Origin: Candidatus Firestoneibacteriota bacterium | GTDB taxonomy: Bacteria; Oederibacteriota; D2-FULL-39-29; CAIOVX01 | Assembly: GCA_903916325.1 (NCBI GenBank) | Contig: CAIWWK010000107.1 | Coordinates: 1 to 35,677 of the forward strand | Direction of reading: 5' to 3' | DNA length: 35,677 bases | Shown here: positions 7,993 through 16,226 of the stretch, piece after piece | Position numbering within the stretch: the first letter of the stretch is position 1 | Layout: each line of letters begins with the position of its first letter | Translations under genes and position numbers: made by a program | The notes under the pieces: generated by a model | Seen by the model: the letters and a program-made list of their open reading frames with translations, nothing else | The model's database searches: none | What the model was told of the DNA's origin: nothing

Positions 7993-9443
7993 TTGGATAG
8001 TTTCTCCTTTAGAAGCTTGTTTACTACTGCCGGGTTTGCCTTGCCTCCGGTTGCCTTCATTACCTGTCCTACAAGGCTGCCAATCGCGCGCTCGTTACCG
8101 CTCTTGAAATCCTGTACCGCTTTTGCATTTTCAGCAAGGACTTTGTCAACCACCAGAGCTATTGCCCCTTCATCAGAAATCTGCACCAGTCCGTTTTTCT
8201 TAACTATGGTTTCAGGGTCATCGCCTGACGCGAACATTTCGGCAAATACGGATTTGGCCATCTTGCTGCTGATCGTCCCGCCGTCTACCAGTTTCACGAG
8301 CTTGACGAGGTTTTCCGGGGAAACCGGCGAATCTTTAATTTCTAATTTCTTTTCGTTAAGCATGCCGCCAAGTTCGGTCATTACAAAGTTGCTGATAGCT
8401 TTCGGCTTGTTAAGAAGCTTAACGCATTTTTCGAAATAGTCTGCAGTGTCCTTTGAAGCCGTAAGCACGCCCGCGTCGTATTCAGGAAGCCCGTACCCGG
8501 CGATGAATCTCCCGGCGCGCGCCGAAGGCAGCTCAACCAGCTGCTTCCGTATGTTTTCAATCATCTCCTCCGTGAATTCAAAGGCCACGAGGTCCGGCTC
8601 GGGGAAATACCTGTAATCGTGCGCTTCTTCCTTCGAGCGCATGGGCACGGTCTCTCCGAGATCGGCGTTGAAGAGCCGTGTTTCCTGCCTCAGCTTCTCG
8701 CTGCTCTCAAGCGCGAGCGTCTGTCTAGCGACCTCGAACTCAAGAGCTTTCTGGACATTCTTGAAGGAATTGAGATTCTTTATCTCTATCTTCTCTCCGA
8801 ACTTGTCCGCGCCTTTTTCCATAAGTGAGACATTTGCATCGCAGCGAAGAGTCCCCTTCTCCATATCGCAGTCTGAAGCGCCGATGTACTGTATGAGGCT
8901 CTTAAGCGCCAGCAAATACTCGTAAGCTTCCAGCGGAGAACGCATGTCAGGCTCGGAGACTATTTCCAGAAGAGGTATCCCCGTGCGGTTAAGATCCACC
9001 AAAGATTCTTCGGCCGCCCCTATCTGCCCGCCGGCTCCGACGTGCACCAGTTTTCCGGCGTCCTCTTCAAGGTGCGCCCGTGTCACTCCGATTACTTTCT
9101 TGACGCCGCCGACTGTTATTTCAAGCCGCCCGTTCTTAGAAAAAGGTTTGTCAAACTGGGAGGTCTGGAAATTCTTCGGAAGGTCGGGATAAAAATAATT
9201 CTTCCTGTCAAATTTACTGTACTTTTGTATCTCGCAGTTTAACGCGAGAGCCGTGAGGACAGTCAGCTCGACGGCTTTTTTGTTCGCTACCGGAAGAACG
9301 CCGGGCAGGCCGAGACACACCGGGCAGGTATGCGTGTTCTGTTCCGCCCCAAATCCCGTGGAGCAGCCGCAAAACAATTTCGACTCAGTCTTTAACTGTA
9401 CATGCACTTCCAATCCTATTACTGTGGTGTATTCCTTCGACAT
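7989..9443 (-). CDS. gatB: Asp-tRNA(Asn)/Glu-tRNA(Gln) amidotransferase subunit B
   Basis: GatB binds misacylated Glu-tRNA(Gln) or Asp-tRNA(Asn) and phosphorylates the acyl group so that GatA-derived ammonia can amidate it. Hallmarks are GLEVHVQLKTESKLFCGC at residues ~10-27, the zinc-type cysteines in THTCPVCLGLPG, YFYPDLPKNFQ, the cradle domain, and a C-terminal YqeY-like tail domain that recognises the tRNA elbow. Full family length (484 aa). The SD AAGGGG is well placed, and the upstream transglutaminase stop lies 2 nt before its ATG. gatA and gatC are not in the window. Its presence implies an indirect route to Gln-tRNA and/or Asn-tRNA in this organism. Confidence 0.97.
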   Translation of the reverse strand: MSKEYTTVIGLEVHVQLKTESKLFCGCSTGFGAEQNTHTCPVCLGLPGVLPVANKKAVELTVLTALALNCEIQKYSKFDRKNYFYPDLPKNFQTSQFDKPFSKNGRLEITVGGVKKVIGVTRAHLEEDAGKLVHVGAGGQIGAAEESLVDLNRTGIPLLEIVSEPDMRSPLEAYEYLLALKSLIQYIGASDCDMEKGTLRCDANVSLMEKGADKFGEKIEIKNLNSFKNVQKALEFEVARQTLALESSEKLRQETRLFNADLGETVPMRSKEEAHDYRYFPEPDLVAFEFTEEMIENIRKQLVELPSARAGRFIAGYGLPEYDAGVLTASKDTADYFEKCVKLLNKPKAISNFVMTELGGMLNEKKLEIKDSPVSPENLVKLVKLVDGGTISSKMAKSVFAEMFASGDDPETIVKKNGLVQISDEGAIALVVDKVLAENAKAVQDFKSGNERAIGSLVGQVMKATGGKANPAVVNKLLKEKLSK

Positions 9444-9445
9444 AT

Positions 9446-10909
9446 TTACCCCTTTTCCTCAAGCTTCGTTATTTCCAAGCTTATCTTATCAAAGTACTGC
9501 AGAATGTCCAACATTAGATTGTATCTTCCGGTTTCGTCAAGCACCCCGTCATTCAGCTTTATGTGAGCGGCATCGGCAGGCGCTTCGTCAAAAGTCGGAT
9601 CAAGCGCCATCCACCTGCCTACATAGGCCTCAACCCACATATGATAATAGAATTTCGAACCCAGCGGGAAGAGCCCCGCGCTTGCTCTCGCGGGGATGCC
9701 TGCCGCTCTAAGCATTGCTATGGCAAGAACCGAGTGGTCTTTGCAGTCGCCCTGTCTGCCTGAGAGCGCTTCCACGGCAGAATCAAAACCGGTGTTGAAA
9801 TTCTTTTTATTAAGATACCGGTTAACCCAATGAATTATTCTTTTTGCCGCGCGGGAGGAGTTTTTCTCGTCTCCCGCCGCATCTACTGCCGCGGCTATTA
9901 TCCCGCTATCAGCCGATTGTTCATAGGTGCTGGGAATAAGATAGCGCGTAAGTTCGATGGTTCTTACTGGCCTTTGAAGAGCATCCTCTTCCCTGAAGCG
10001 GTCTGTCTTGTTAGAAAAAAGAATGCTCAGGCCGTCCCGGGAGAGTCTCGCGTCCGCCGGAATATGTTTTTTGAGCCGTTCCGGGACAGCGTCCTTGAAA
10101 GTCATTCTTGCTTCCAGCAGCGTTACAGCGGAATTGTTTTTAATATCAACGTTTGAGGGAACGCAGGTTTCTTTCATTATGTCTATTTCAGACGGCCTAA
10201 AAGCAAGCGCGTCCTTCTCATCGGTCTTTACCGTCTCGGCTCCGAGCGCCGGAACTGTCGAGCGGAGAGTATTACCGTCCTTGTCCAGATAATGCACCGT
10301 GTCAACGCCGAGAATCTCAGTATGGAGCAAAAACCCGCCTTTGTTTTCTTTGTCGGAATAAATCGCGCACTTAAGATCTTCGAATGTTAGAGAGTCCGGA
10401 TTAAAAACCCTTATCGTAAAGTTTTCTCCGTCTTTTAGTCCCTTGCGCCGTGCGAAGAAATCTCCCGCGTCGGCAAAAATAGCGTTCTTCTCATAGGCAA
10501 TTTTCTTGTGAGTTTCCTGTCCGGCAATATTTATTGTCAGTGACAGGCTGCCGTTGACAAGTATTCCTTCTACAGTCTTTTCTTTCTCTGCCTGGTGTTC
10601 GGTTAGCTTAAAGTAGAGGGGTAAAAAATCCTTTGTCATGAAGGCCGTCCCTCCGGCATCCATCTCAACCGGAGCCCCCATACGAAGCAGGCCGAATTTC
10701 ATATAAGTTGAGAATTTCAGGCAGGCTTTGCCTTCGTATTCGGAGGGCTCATAAACAGCGAAAGAATAACCTACTTTAGAGTTTTTAAGGTTAATATTGA
10801 ACCATTCTTTGCGGGTTTCAAAGTCTGGAGTGTCTGAGCTTACTGCCTGTTTCGCGGAAATGCCTAAAAGGAGTACTGCCGCGGCTATAAAAAGAATTAA
10901 CCTTTTCAT
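9446..10909 (-). CDS. Secreted transglutaminase-like cysteine protease/amidase
   Basis: An exported protein of 487 aa with an N-terminal signal peptide (~1-25, hydrophobic core ILFIAAAVLLLG) and a C-terminal transglutaminase-core domain. The predicted triad is Cys389 (RQGDCKDHS), His423 (YYHMWVEA) and Asp437 (ALDPTFDE). Residues ~30-330 form a beta-rich N-terminal region without a motif I recognise. Bacterial members of this type act as periplasmic peptidases or cross-linkers, often on unknown substrates. The SD GAGG precedes the start. It is the first gene of the run leading into gatB; I found no convincing sigma-70 promoter in the AT-rich repeat upstream. Confidence 0.85.
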   Translation of the reverse strand: MKRLILFIAAAVLLLGISAKQAVSSDTPDFETRKEWFNINLKNSKVGYSFAVYEPSEYEGKACLKFSTYMKFGLLRMGAPVEMDAGGTAFMTKDFLPLYFKLTEHQAEKEKTVEGILVNGSLSLTINIAGQETHKKIAYEKNAIFADAGDFFARRKGLKDGENFTIRVFNPDSLTFEDLKCAIYSDKENKGGFLLHTEILGVDTVHYLDKDGNTLRSTVPALGAETVKTDEKDALAFRPSEIDIMKETCVPSNVDIKNNSAVTLLEARMTFKDAVPERLKKHIPADARLSRDGLSILFSNKTDRFREEDALQRPVRTIELTRYLIPSTYEQSADSGIIAAAVDAAGDEKNSSRAAKRIIHWVNRYLNKKNFNTGFDSAVEALSGRQGDCKDHSVLAIAMLRAAGIPARASAGLFPLGSKFYYHMWVEAYVGRWMALDPTFDEAPADAAHIKLNDGVLDETGRYNLMLDILQYFDKISLEITKLEEKG

Positions 10910-10928
10910 TCATTAGCCTCAATAGCAA

Positions 10929-11033
10929 CAATTGCTAATTTCTTATTACTGATTGCTGATTTCCTGAAAATTCACGGAAAAAACTAAAACTAATCACCAT
11001 AATCAGTAATTAGTAATTAGCAATCAGCAATTG
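10929..11033. repeat. Imperfect 32-bp inverted repeat
   Basis: Arms 10929-10960 and 11002-11033 are reverse complements at 27 of 32 positions, separated by 41 bp. Each arm is itself made of degenerate ATTGCTAATTAC/ATTGCTGATT-like units. It fills the gap between the tRNA-Thr 3' end and the transglutaminase start. It could fold as a long AT-rich hairpin after the tRNA, but no canonical GC stem with a T tract is present. It more resembles an interspersed intergenic repeat. Confidence 0.75.
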
Positions 11034-11040
11034 TCTTTAA

Positions 11041-11116
<76 letters not shown>

Positions 11117-11125
11117 ATTTCTGGT

Positions 11126-11154
11126 ATTTTAGCAAAAACGGCAGGTTTTAGCAA
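11126..11154 (-). promoter_or_regulatory. Sigma-70 promoter for tRNA-Thr
   Basis: On the minus strand, TTGCTA (11149-11154) and TAAAAT (11126-11131) are 17 bp apart. The expected transcript start is a few nucleotides upstream of the tRNA 5' end at 11116, leaving a very short leader. Confidence 0.6.
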
Positions 11155-11170
11155 ATCAATTTGACTCTTG

Positions 11171-13054
11171 CTATTTCTCAACAGGCAGTATTATTCCCTG
11201 CATAATGATTCTTTGGGCGAATATGAAGACCAGAAGCACCGGCAAGGCAGCAAATGTCAGCGCCGCCATAACCAGATGCTGGCCGTTCGCGCCGCTTGAC
11301 TGCTGGAACTGGTAAAGCGAGACCATAATGGTCCACATCTTGGGGTCCTGGCAGATGATAAAGGCCCACATAAAACCTCCGTAAGTTCCTACAAAGGTCC
11401 AGAGGGCTATGACAGCAAAAACGGGTTTGCTCAAAGGGAGCGTGATGTGCCAGAACATTTGAGCTTCGCTTGCTCCGTCAAGATCCGCGGATTCATAGAG
11501 GTCTTTCGGCAAACTGTCAAAGAATCCTTTTAGAATGAATATATTATACCCGCTTGCCATGCCGGGAAGAATTAGCGCCCAGAAAGTATTAAGGAACCCC
11601 AGCTGTTTTAGAAGAAGAAACCCTGGGATCATTCCCACTTCCGCGGGAAAAGCCATAGTGGCCAGAAGAAACAACAGTATTCTGTAGGCGTACGGCAGGC
11701 TGTACCTTGAAAGAGCATAAGCGCAGAGAGGGTTAACAGTGAGACTGGTAAGTAGCATCGCAAGCACCAGAATCACCGTGTTCACGCTGGCCCTGCCGTT
11801 CAGCAGCATATAGCTAAGGACGTCCGAATAGTTGTTTATGATGAACCCGAAGCGGAGTCCTTTTTTGTGCGAAAGAAAGTATGAGCGGTCTTCTTCTCTT
11901 ACGGGCATGGGCGCATCGGAGAAAGATTTGCAGGATGTTCCATACGCGCGGTTCATGTTTTCAGGTCGCCCGTACAATGAGGAAAGAAACTCGGCGTATT
12001 TCTGTGACGCGTCGAAAATATGAATTGAACCGACCGGCGCGTCTGTATCGCAGTAATTTCTCCAGTCAAGTTTCGGCTGGCCGTCCTCTGCCGGTTCATA
12101 TTCTGGAAGTTTGACTTCGCCGAGACGGGAATACGCGGTTTTGTAATAACGGTTAAGCCGTTCAACATTTCCGTATTTATTCTTTAAGTATGATGTATAA
12201 GCAGGACTATTCCCTGAGAATTTTATATAACGGTAAGGTATCTTGCTCCTGACATAGGTTGTCCAGCAGGCTGCCTCTTTAGGGTTCTTAGGCAGGGTTT
12301 CAGCGAGTTTTATCCCGTCGAAGTTTTTGTATTCCGTTCCCCATTCCGAATTGAGTTTGCTAATCTCAAGATAGAGGCTCAATTTCAGGTATTCGGTGTA
12401 TCTTTTTTCCAGCAAAGCCGGAATCCTGTGGCTCGCAGGAAGTTTATTTTTGAAATCGAGATAATCCTTCCACTTCGCGCTCTCGCGGCTCGGTTTCCAG
12501 GATCTGACAAGCGGCTCGTCAACAGGGAAGAGCAGGAATTCAAAGCTTGAAAGTGTTTCTGCGTAGCCGTTATTGAGGTGTTCAATATCAAAAAACTTGA
12601 CTTTTGTCTGCTTCCTGTAGTCTTTCAAGACCTCGTAATTGAAACCGCGCGTCCAGTACTCTGAAGGCAGTTTTGCAAGAAACTCTTCGTAGTCTGCAAG
12701 ACGTTCTCTTACCTGCTTTCCGGAAACACCCGGGTATTCCGCAGTTATTTCCTTGTAGGATGGAAAATCCGTTTTGTAAAGGCTGTTAAGCGGCAGAATG
12801 TTCTTCTCGCCCCCGCGGTACCGGTCCGTATATTTAAGATTGAGGTACTTGCGGTAAAGGGCGTCATCGTCAAGATAGAATCTTGGAATAAGCCTGAACT
12901 CATCATAATCAACGGAGTTTGTAGTAGAGCTTGAGAGCATAAGCAGGAAAGGATAAGTAAAGATTACCGCGCCGAGAACGCAGAAAAGATAAAGCAAAGT
13001 AAACAAAAGCCTGCTCTTTTTACTCTTTCTTCCCACCATTGCTATTATCGGCAT
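11171..13054 (-). CDS. MalG-type ABC permease with large extracytoplasmic repeat insertion
   Basis: Inner-membrane permease of a carbohydrate-type ABC importer (CUT1, MalG-like), 627 aa against about 280 for the family. TM1 is at ~15-40. The permease core resumes at about residue 408 (NNYSDVLSYMLLNG, the usual ENY motif) and runs to the end with the EAA loop DLYESADLDGASEAQ that contacts the ATPase. Between them lie about 350 residues of external sequence containing 67-residue repeats. The LNxx[YW]xTxY core of the repeat recurs at residues 89, 234, 300 and 367. The insertion replaces the external P1 loop between TM1 and TM2. The start has only a weak SD (GGCGGGA). Its partner permease is encoded 88 bp upstream, and no ATPase gene is in the window. 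Confidence 0.9.
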   Translation of the reverse strand: MPIIAMVGRKSKKSRLLFTLLYLFCVLGAVIFTYPFLLMLSSSTTNSVDYDEFRLIPRFYLDDDALYRKYLNLKYTDRYRGGEKNILPLNSLYKTDFPSYKEITAEYPGVSGKQVRERLADYEEFLAKLPSEYWTRGFNYEVLKDYRKQTKVKFFDIEHLNNGYAETLSSFEFLLFPVDEPLVRSWKPSRESAKWKDYLDFKNKLPASHRIPALLEKRYTEYLKLSLYLEISKLNSEWGTEYKNFDGIKLAETLPKNPKEAACWTTYVRSKIPYRYIKFSGNSPAYTSYLKNKYGNVERLNRYYKTAYSRLGEVKLPEYEPAEDGQPKLDWRNYCDTDAPVGSIHIFDASQKYAEFLSSLYGRPENMNRAYGTSCKSFSDAPMPVREEDRSYFLSHKKGLRFGFIINNYSDVLSYMLLNGRASVNTVILVLAMLLTSLTVNPLCAYALSRYSLPYAYRILLFLLATMAFPAEVGMIPGFLLLKQLGFLNTFWALILPGMASGYNIFILKGFFDSLPKDLYESADLDGASEAQMFWHITLPLSKPVFAVIALWTFVGTYGGFMWAFIICQDPKMWTIMVSLYQFQQSSGANGQHLVMAALTFAALPVLLVFIFAQRIIMQGIILPVEK

Positions 13055-13094
13055 TTTAATCCCGCCTTTCCGTTTTTAATATTTGATGTTTAAT

Positions 13095-13116
13095 CCAGCG
13101 TCCACCCCAGCGTCCA
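13095..13116. repeat. Short tandem repeat CCAGCGTCCA x2
   Basis: Two exact 10-bp copies at 13095-13104 and 13107-13116, spaced 12 bp apart, within the 88-bp gap between the two permease genes. Flanking sequence (TTTGATGTTTAA, CCTCCGAGCCTCTGAG) is also repeat-like. It probably belongs to a degenerate intergenic repeat family. I see no gene or terminator here. Confidence 0.6.
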
Positions 13117-13142
13117 AACCTCCGAGCCTCTGAGCATCCAAA

Positions 13143-15647
13143 TCATCTTGCGACTTTGAAGGTGACCCGCTTAAGGATTCTCAGCTGATAAATAGTGAAA
13201 CCAATCAACATCATTCCCATTATCCAGGCTATTGCCGTTGCGTAGCCGAAACGGAGAAACAGGAACGCGTCCATCCAGATTTCGAGCCCGAGCACGTGTG
13301 TCGCGTGACTCGGACCTCCTCCTGTCATTACGAGGATATTCCCCATCCCCTGGAAAGCGCCGATGAACGCTCCGACAAAGTTTATAATTATCAGCGGCCG
13401 AAGCTGAGGCACCGTAACGAACCATATTTTCTGCCACGCAGACGCTCCGTCAACATCGGCGGCTTCATAAAGATCATCGGGAATTCCCTGCAGAGCCGCG
13501 AGGTAAATAATACTGCCGGGACCGGCTCCCGCCCAGATGTTGGGTATGATAACGCAGAGCATTGGAATAAGCGGATGCTGAGCGTCCTGCAGCCATTTTT
13601 GCGCGCCGATGCCGAAAAGTCCTGCCACTTTGTTTAGCAGCCCTGCCGGCGAAGGGTCATAAAAACTCATCCAGAGAATCAAAAGGACAAGCGAAGTTGT
13701 AAGAGCGGGAGTATAAAAAAGAGTCCTGAAAAAAACCTTGCCCTTAGGAATCTCGGAAAGCACGAGCGCCACGATTATGGGAAGGAAGAAACCCAGCCCA
13801 AGAGTCAGCGACACAAAAACCAGAGTATTTGTAATCGATTTCCAGAAAAGCGGCGAAGAGAAAACATCAATAAAGTTGTCAAGCCAGATGAATGTGCTGG
13901 CCCCGACTATTTTGTAATCAAGAAAGGCCAGCCTGACGCCGTTCAGCAGCGGATAATATTGCCAGACCGCTACCGACAAAAGGGCAGGAAGCATAAAGAG
14001 CCAGGCTATTGCAGTGGTCCTGTATTTTCCTTTAAGGCCGCCCGGTCCCTCATGGACATTGGTCTTCCGGTCTGCAGAGAAGATCCCGACGAGGTTCTTC
14101 CCGATGATTATCATAAGCCAGATAAAAAGAGCGGCGATAAAGAAAAAAATAGCGTTTGCCAGAGAACGTTTCTTTTTCATCTCAACAGGGTCTTTGACGC
14201 CGAGCAAGACTTTGTTTGATTTTTCAACAACCTTGTCAAGCTCGGAGGGAATATCGCTCTCTTCTTCAGTAAGGGCCTTGTCAACCGCCATCGGAAGTTC
14301 CACAGTGGCTACGGATTTGTAACCCGTAGCGTAGGGTTCAGGCCGCGCGTTCTGAATCTGCCGCTTGTAGGAACTCACCCAGGAAGCCGGTATCTGGTCG
14401 CAATATTCGTCGTAGCCGAATTTCTTCAAAAGTTCCGGGTTAGCATATTGAGCCTGCCCGGATTCAACTATTGATTTTATCCTGAGTCTCGCGGCCTCGT
14501 CGGACGCCTGGAACTTAATGTATTCCCAGGCTGCGTCCCTCTTCTTCCTGTCCCTTATCTGCGAATTTATGCACCAGGTAATAGTCTGCATATTGTTCGC
14601 TTCAATTCCGGTGGGGCCCGCCGGCAGGGTAGAAATTCCAACTTCAGAAGCCGAGAAGCCTGAGTTGGCGGCAATCATATCGCCGCCGGCATAGCTGAAG
14701 ATCATGGCGACGCTTCCTTTAAGGAATTCTTTCATGGCGTAATCATAGTCAACGATGACTTTCGCGCATCCTTGATTGATCTTGCCGCCGCGGGTATATT
14801 TGCCAAACCTGAATTTCTTAAGGTACTCCAGGGCTTCAATTCCGGGCTTCTCGTTGAAAGTTACCCTCCAGACATATTTGCCGGAATTAGATATGTCCGC
14901 GCCGCACTTCGCGCACTTATCCGGATATATCGCCCAGCCGCCGTCGAACTTTCCTTCAAGCTGCCTGTTTGCTTCCTTGCAGGCAGGGCATTCTTTGTAT
15001 TCGCGCGCCATCTCGCCGCCGGCCTGCCACACAAAATTCGGAAAGAGCCATCCTCCCCAGATCCCGAGGCCCAGTCCAAGGCCGTACTGGCCTTTGTTTT
15101 CATCGGTGAGCTTTTGGGCGTATTCATAGAGTTCATCCCAGTTTTTTGGCGGTTTCTCCGGGTCTAAGCCTGCTTTTTTGAAGAGATCTTTTCTGTAGTA
15201 CAGGCCGAAAGCTTCGCTGAAACTAACCGGTATTCCGTAGATATTGCCGCCGCGCCTGTCGTAGTAGATGGGTTTAAATTTATTTAACATGAAAGGTTTG
15301 AAGAGTGCTTTGTCCTTCTCGTAGTATTCGTTTAGCGGATAGAGGAACCCCTGGTCCATGTAGAGCTTGAGCCCGCGGAAACTTACCTCAAAGATATCGG
15401 GCGCCGTGCCGGCGGCCATTGCCATCATAAACCCTGACTCGGCCGCGTTTCCCGTGACTGAGATTCCTCTGGTTTTGACAATGTTGATTTCAGGATGTTG
15501 TTTAACGAAAGCGTCGAAGACGACTCTACCCTGGATGTTCCAGGCTTCCGGTACATCCCACATGTTTAGAGTCACTGATTCCGGGCAGGCGCAGAACGGA
15601 CGGGCAAGCAGTAAAGAGAATAAAACGGCGCGGAATAGATTTCTCAT
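13143..15647 (-). CDS. Fused sugar-binding protein and MalF-type ABC permease
   Basis: One polypeptide combines an extracytoplasmic solute-binding domain with a permease. From ATG 15647 it is 834 aa. It has a signal peptide (MRNLFRAVLFSLLLA...), a family-1 binding-protein fold (~25-490, with MAAGTAPDIFEV and YGIPVSFSEAFGLYYRKDLF), a linker helix with a TM (~510-535), and a MalF-like core of about six TMs with the EAA loop DLYEAADVDGASAWQ. The binding domain carries an extra Cys4 knuckle, CPAC...CAKC with 21 residues between. The ORF track starts at TTG 15692, but a strong promoter lies between that codon and the ATG, so ATG 15647 is chosen although it lacks an SD. The physical fusion would tether ligand capture to translocation. 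Substrate unknown. Confidence 0.92.
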   Translation of the reverse strand: MRNLFRAVLFSLLLARPFCACPESVTLNMWDVPEAWNIQGRVVFDAFVKQHPEINIVKTRGISVTGNAAESGFMMAMAAGTAPDIFEVSFRGLKLYMDQGFLYPLNEYYEKDKALFKPFMLNKFKPIYYDRRGGNIYGIPVSFSEAFGLYYRKDLFKKAGLDPEKPPKNWDELYEYAQKLTDENKGQYGLGLGLGIWGGWLFPNFVWQAGGEMAREYKECPACKEANRQLEGKFDGGWAIYPDKCAKCGADISNSGKYVWRVTFNEKPGIEALEYLKKFRFGKYTRGGKINQGCAKVIVDYDYAMKEFLKGSVAMIFSYAGGDMIAANSGFSASEVGISTLPAGPTGIEANNMQTITWCINSQIRDRKKRDAAWEYIKFQASDEAARLRIKSIVESGQAQYANPELLKKFGYDEYCDQIPASWVSSYKRQIQNARPEPYATGYKSVATVELPMAVDKALTEEESDIPSELDKVVEKSNKVLLGVKDPVEMKKKRSLANAIFFFIAALFIWLMIIIGKNLVGIFSADRKTNVHEGPGGLKGKYRTTAIAWLFMLPALLSVAVWQYYPLLNGVRLAFLDYKIVGASTFIWLDNFIDVFSSPLFWKSITNTLVFVSLTLGLGFFLPIIVALVLSEIPKGKVFFRTLFYTPALTTSLVLLILWMSFYDPSPAGLLNKVAGLFGIGAQKWLQDAQHPLIPMLCVIIPNIWAGAGPGSIIYLAALQGIPDDLYEAADVDGASAWQKIWFVTVPQLRPLIIINFVGAFIGAFQGMGNILVMTGGGPSHATHVLGLEIWMDAFLFLRFGYATAIAWIMGMMLIGFTIYQLRILKRVTFKVAR

Positions 15648-15657
15648 AGGTGAGCTG

Positions 15658-15686
15658 TTTTTAACAGAATTGACTGCAGGTGTCAA
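15658..15686 (-). promoter_or_regulatory. Sigma-70 promoter for the fused importer gene
   Basis: On the minus strand, TTGACA (15681-15686) and TAAAAA (15658-15663) are 17 bp apart. The predicted transcript start is at about 15651, only about 4 nt before the ATG at 15647. There is no room for an SD, so the message would be nearly leaderless. This also rules out the TTG start at 15692. Confidence 0.7.
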
Positions 15687-15701
15687 CTTCAAAAAACGGG
15701 T

Positions 15702-16175
15702 TTATACCATGAGTCTGAAGATATAAAGCCCGAGTGAAAAAGCGCCGTACCAGCAAGTGGCGGAAATTCCGGCGCCGATAGCTCCAAACAGAAGGGCTTT
15801 GCGGTATTCAGGGGTTTTTTCGAAATTGGGAAGTTCCACGGCCTTGTCCATCATTGGATTGACTATGATATTCAGGAAGAGGCCGTTTATGGTGAGTAAA
15901 GTCACGAAGACCATTTTCATGAAAAAGAGTTTCGAATGTATAGCGTCTCCGTAGGTTGCGGCCGATGTAAAATAGAGGGCAACACCGGATGAAATCAGCA
16001 GGAAAAGACCGGCCCAAATTAAGAGCGACAATATCTTAAAAACGGCGACTGCTTTAGGCATTATCTTCGGATTCAGCATGCCGTACGCGCCTAGCACGTA
16101 AGTGACCGTGCAGGTGCCGATACCCACATCCAGGCCGAACACATGAAGTGCAACGAGCATAAAGTACAAAGACAT
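15702..16175 (-). CDS. Four-helix integral membrane protein, unknown function
   Basis: A 157-aa protein with about four predicted transmembrane helices (~5-30, ~42-70, ~82-107, ~127-155) and no signal peptide beyond TM1. I do not recognise the family with confidence. A His in TM1 (ALHVFG) and a His at the start of TM3 (HSKLFFMK) resemble small CopD- or DUF2269-like proteins, and might be haem ligands; that is speculative. The SD GGAGGGTTT is strong. It lies 51 bp after the response regulator, at the distal end of the flavinylation operon, so a role as a membrane redox partner is possible but unproven. Confidence 0.75.
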   Translation of the reverse strand: MSLYFMLVALHVFGLDVGIGTCTVTYVLGAYGMLNPKIMPKAVAVFKILSLLIWAGLFLLISSGVALYFTSAATYGDAIHSKLFFMKMVFVTLLTINGLFLNIIVNPMMDKAVELPNFEKTPEYRKALLFGAIGAGISATCWYGAFSLGLYIFRLMV

Positions 16176-16226
16176 AAACCCTCCGGAACGCTACCTTAGT
16201 AAATTAGCATATCTGTTTTCAAAAAA

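Noticed and set aside
13143-15692. TTG start at 15692 for the fused importer
   Set aside because: A TTGACA-17-TAAAAA promoter lies between it and ATG 15647, so the TTG would not be transcribed from that promoter; the signal peptide begins at the ATG.
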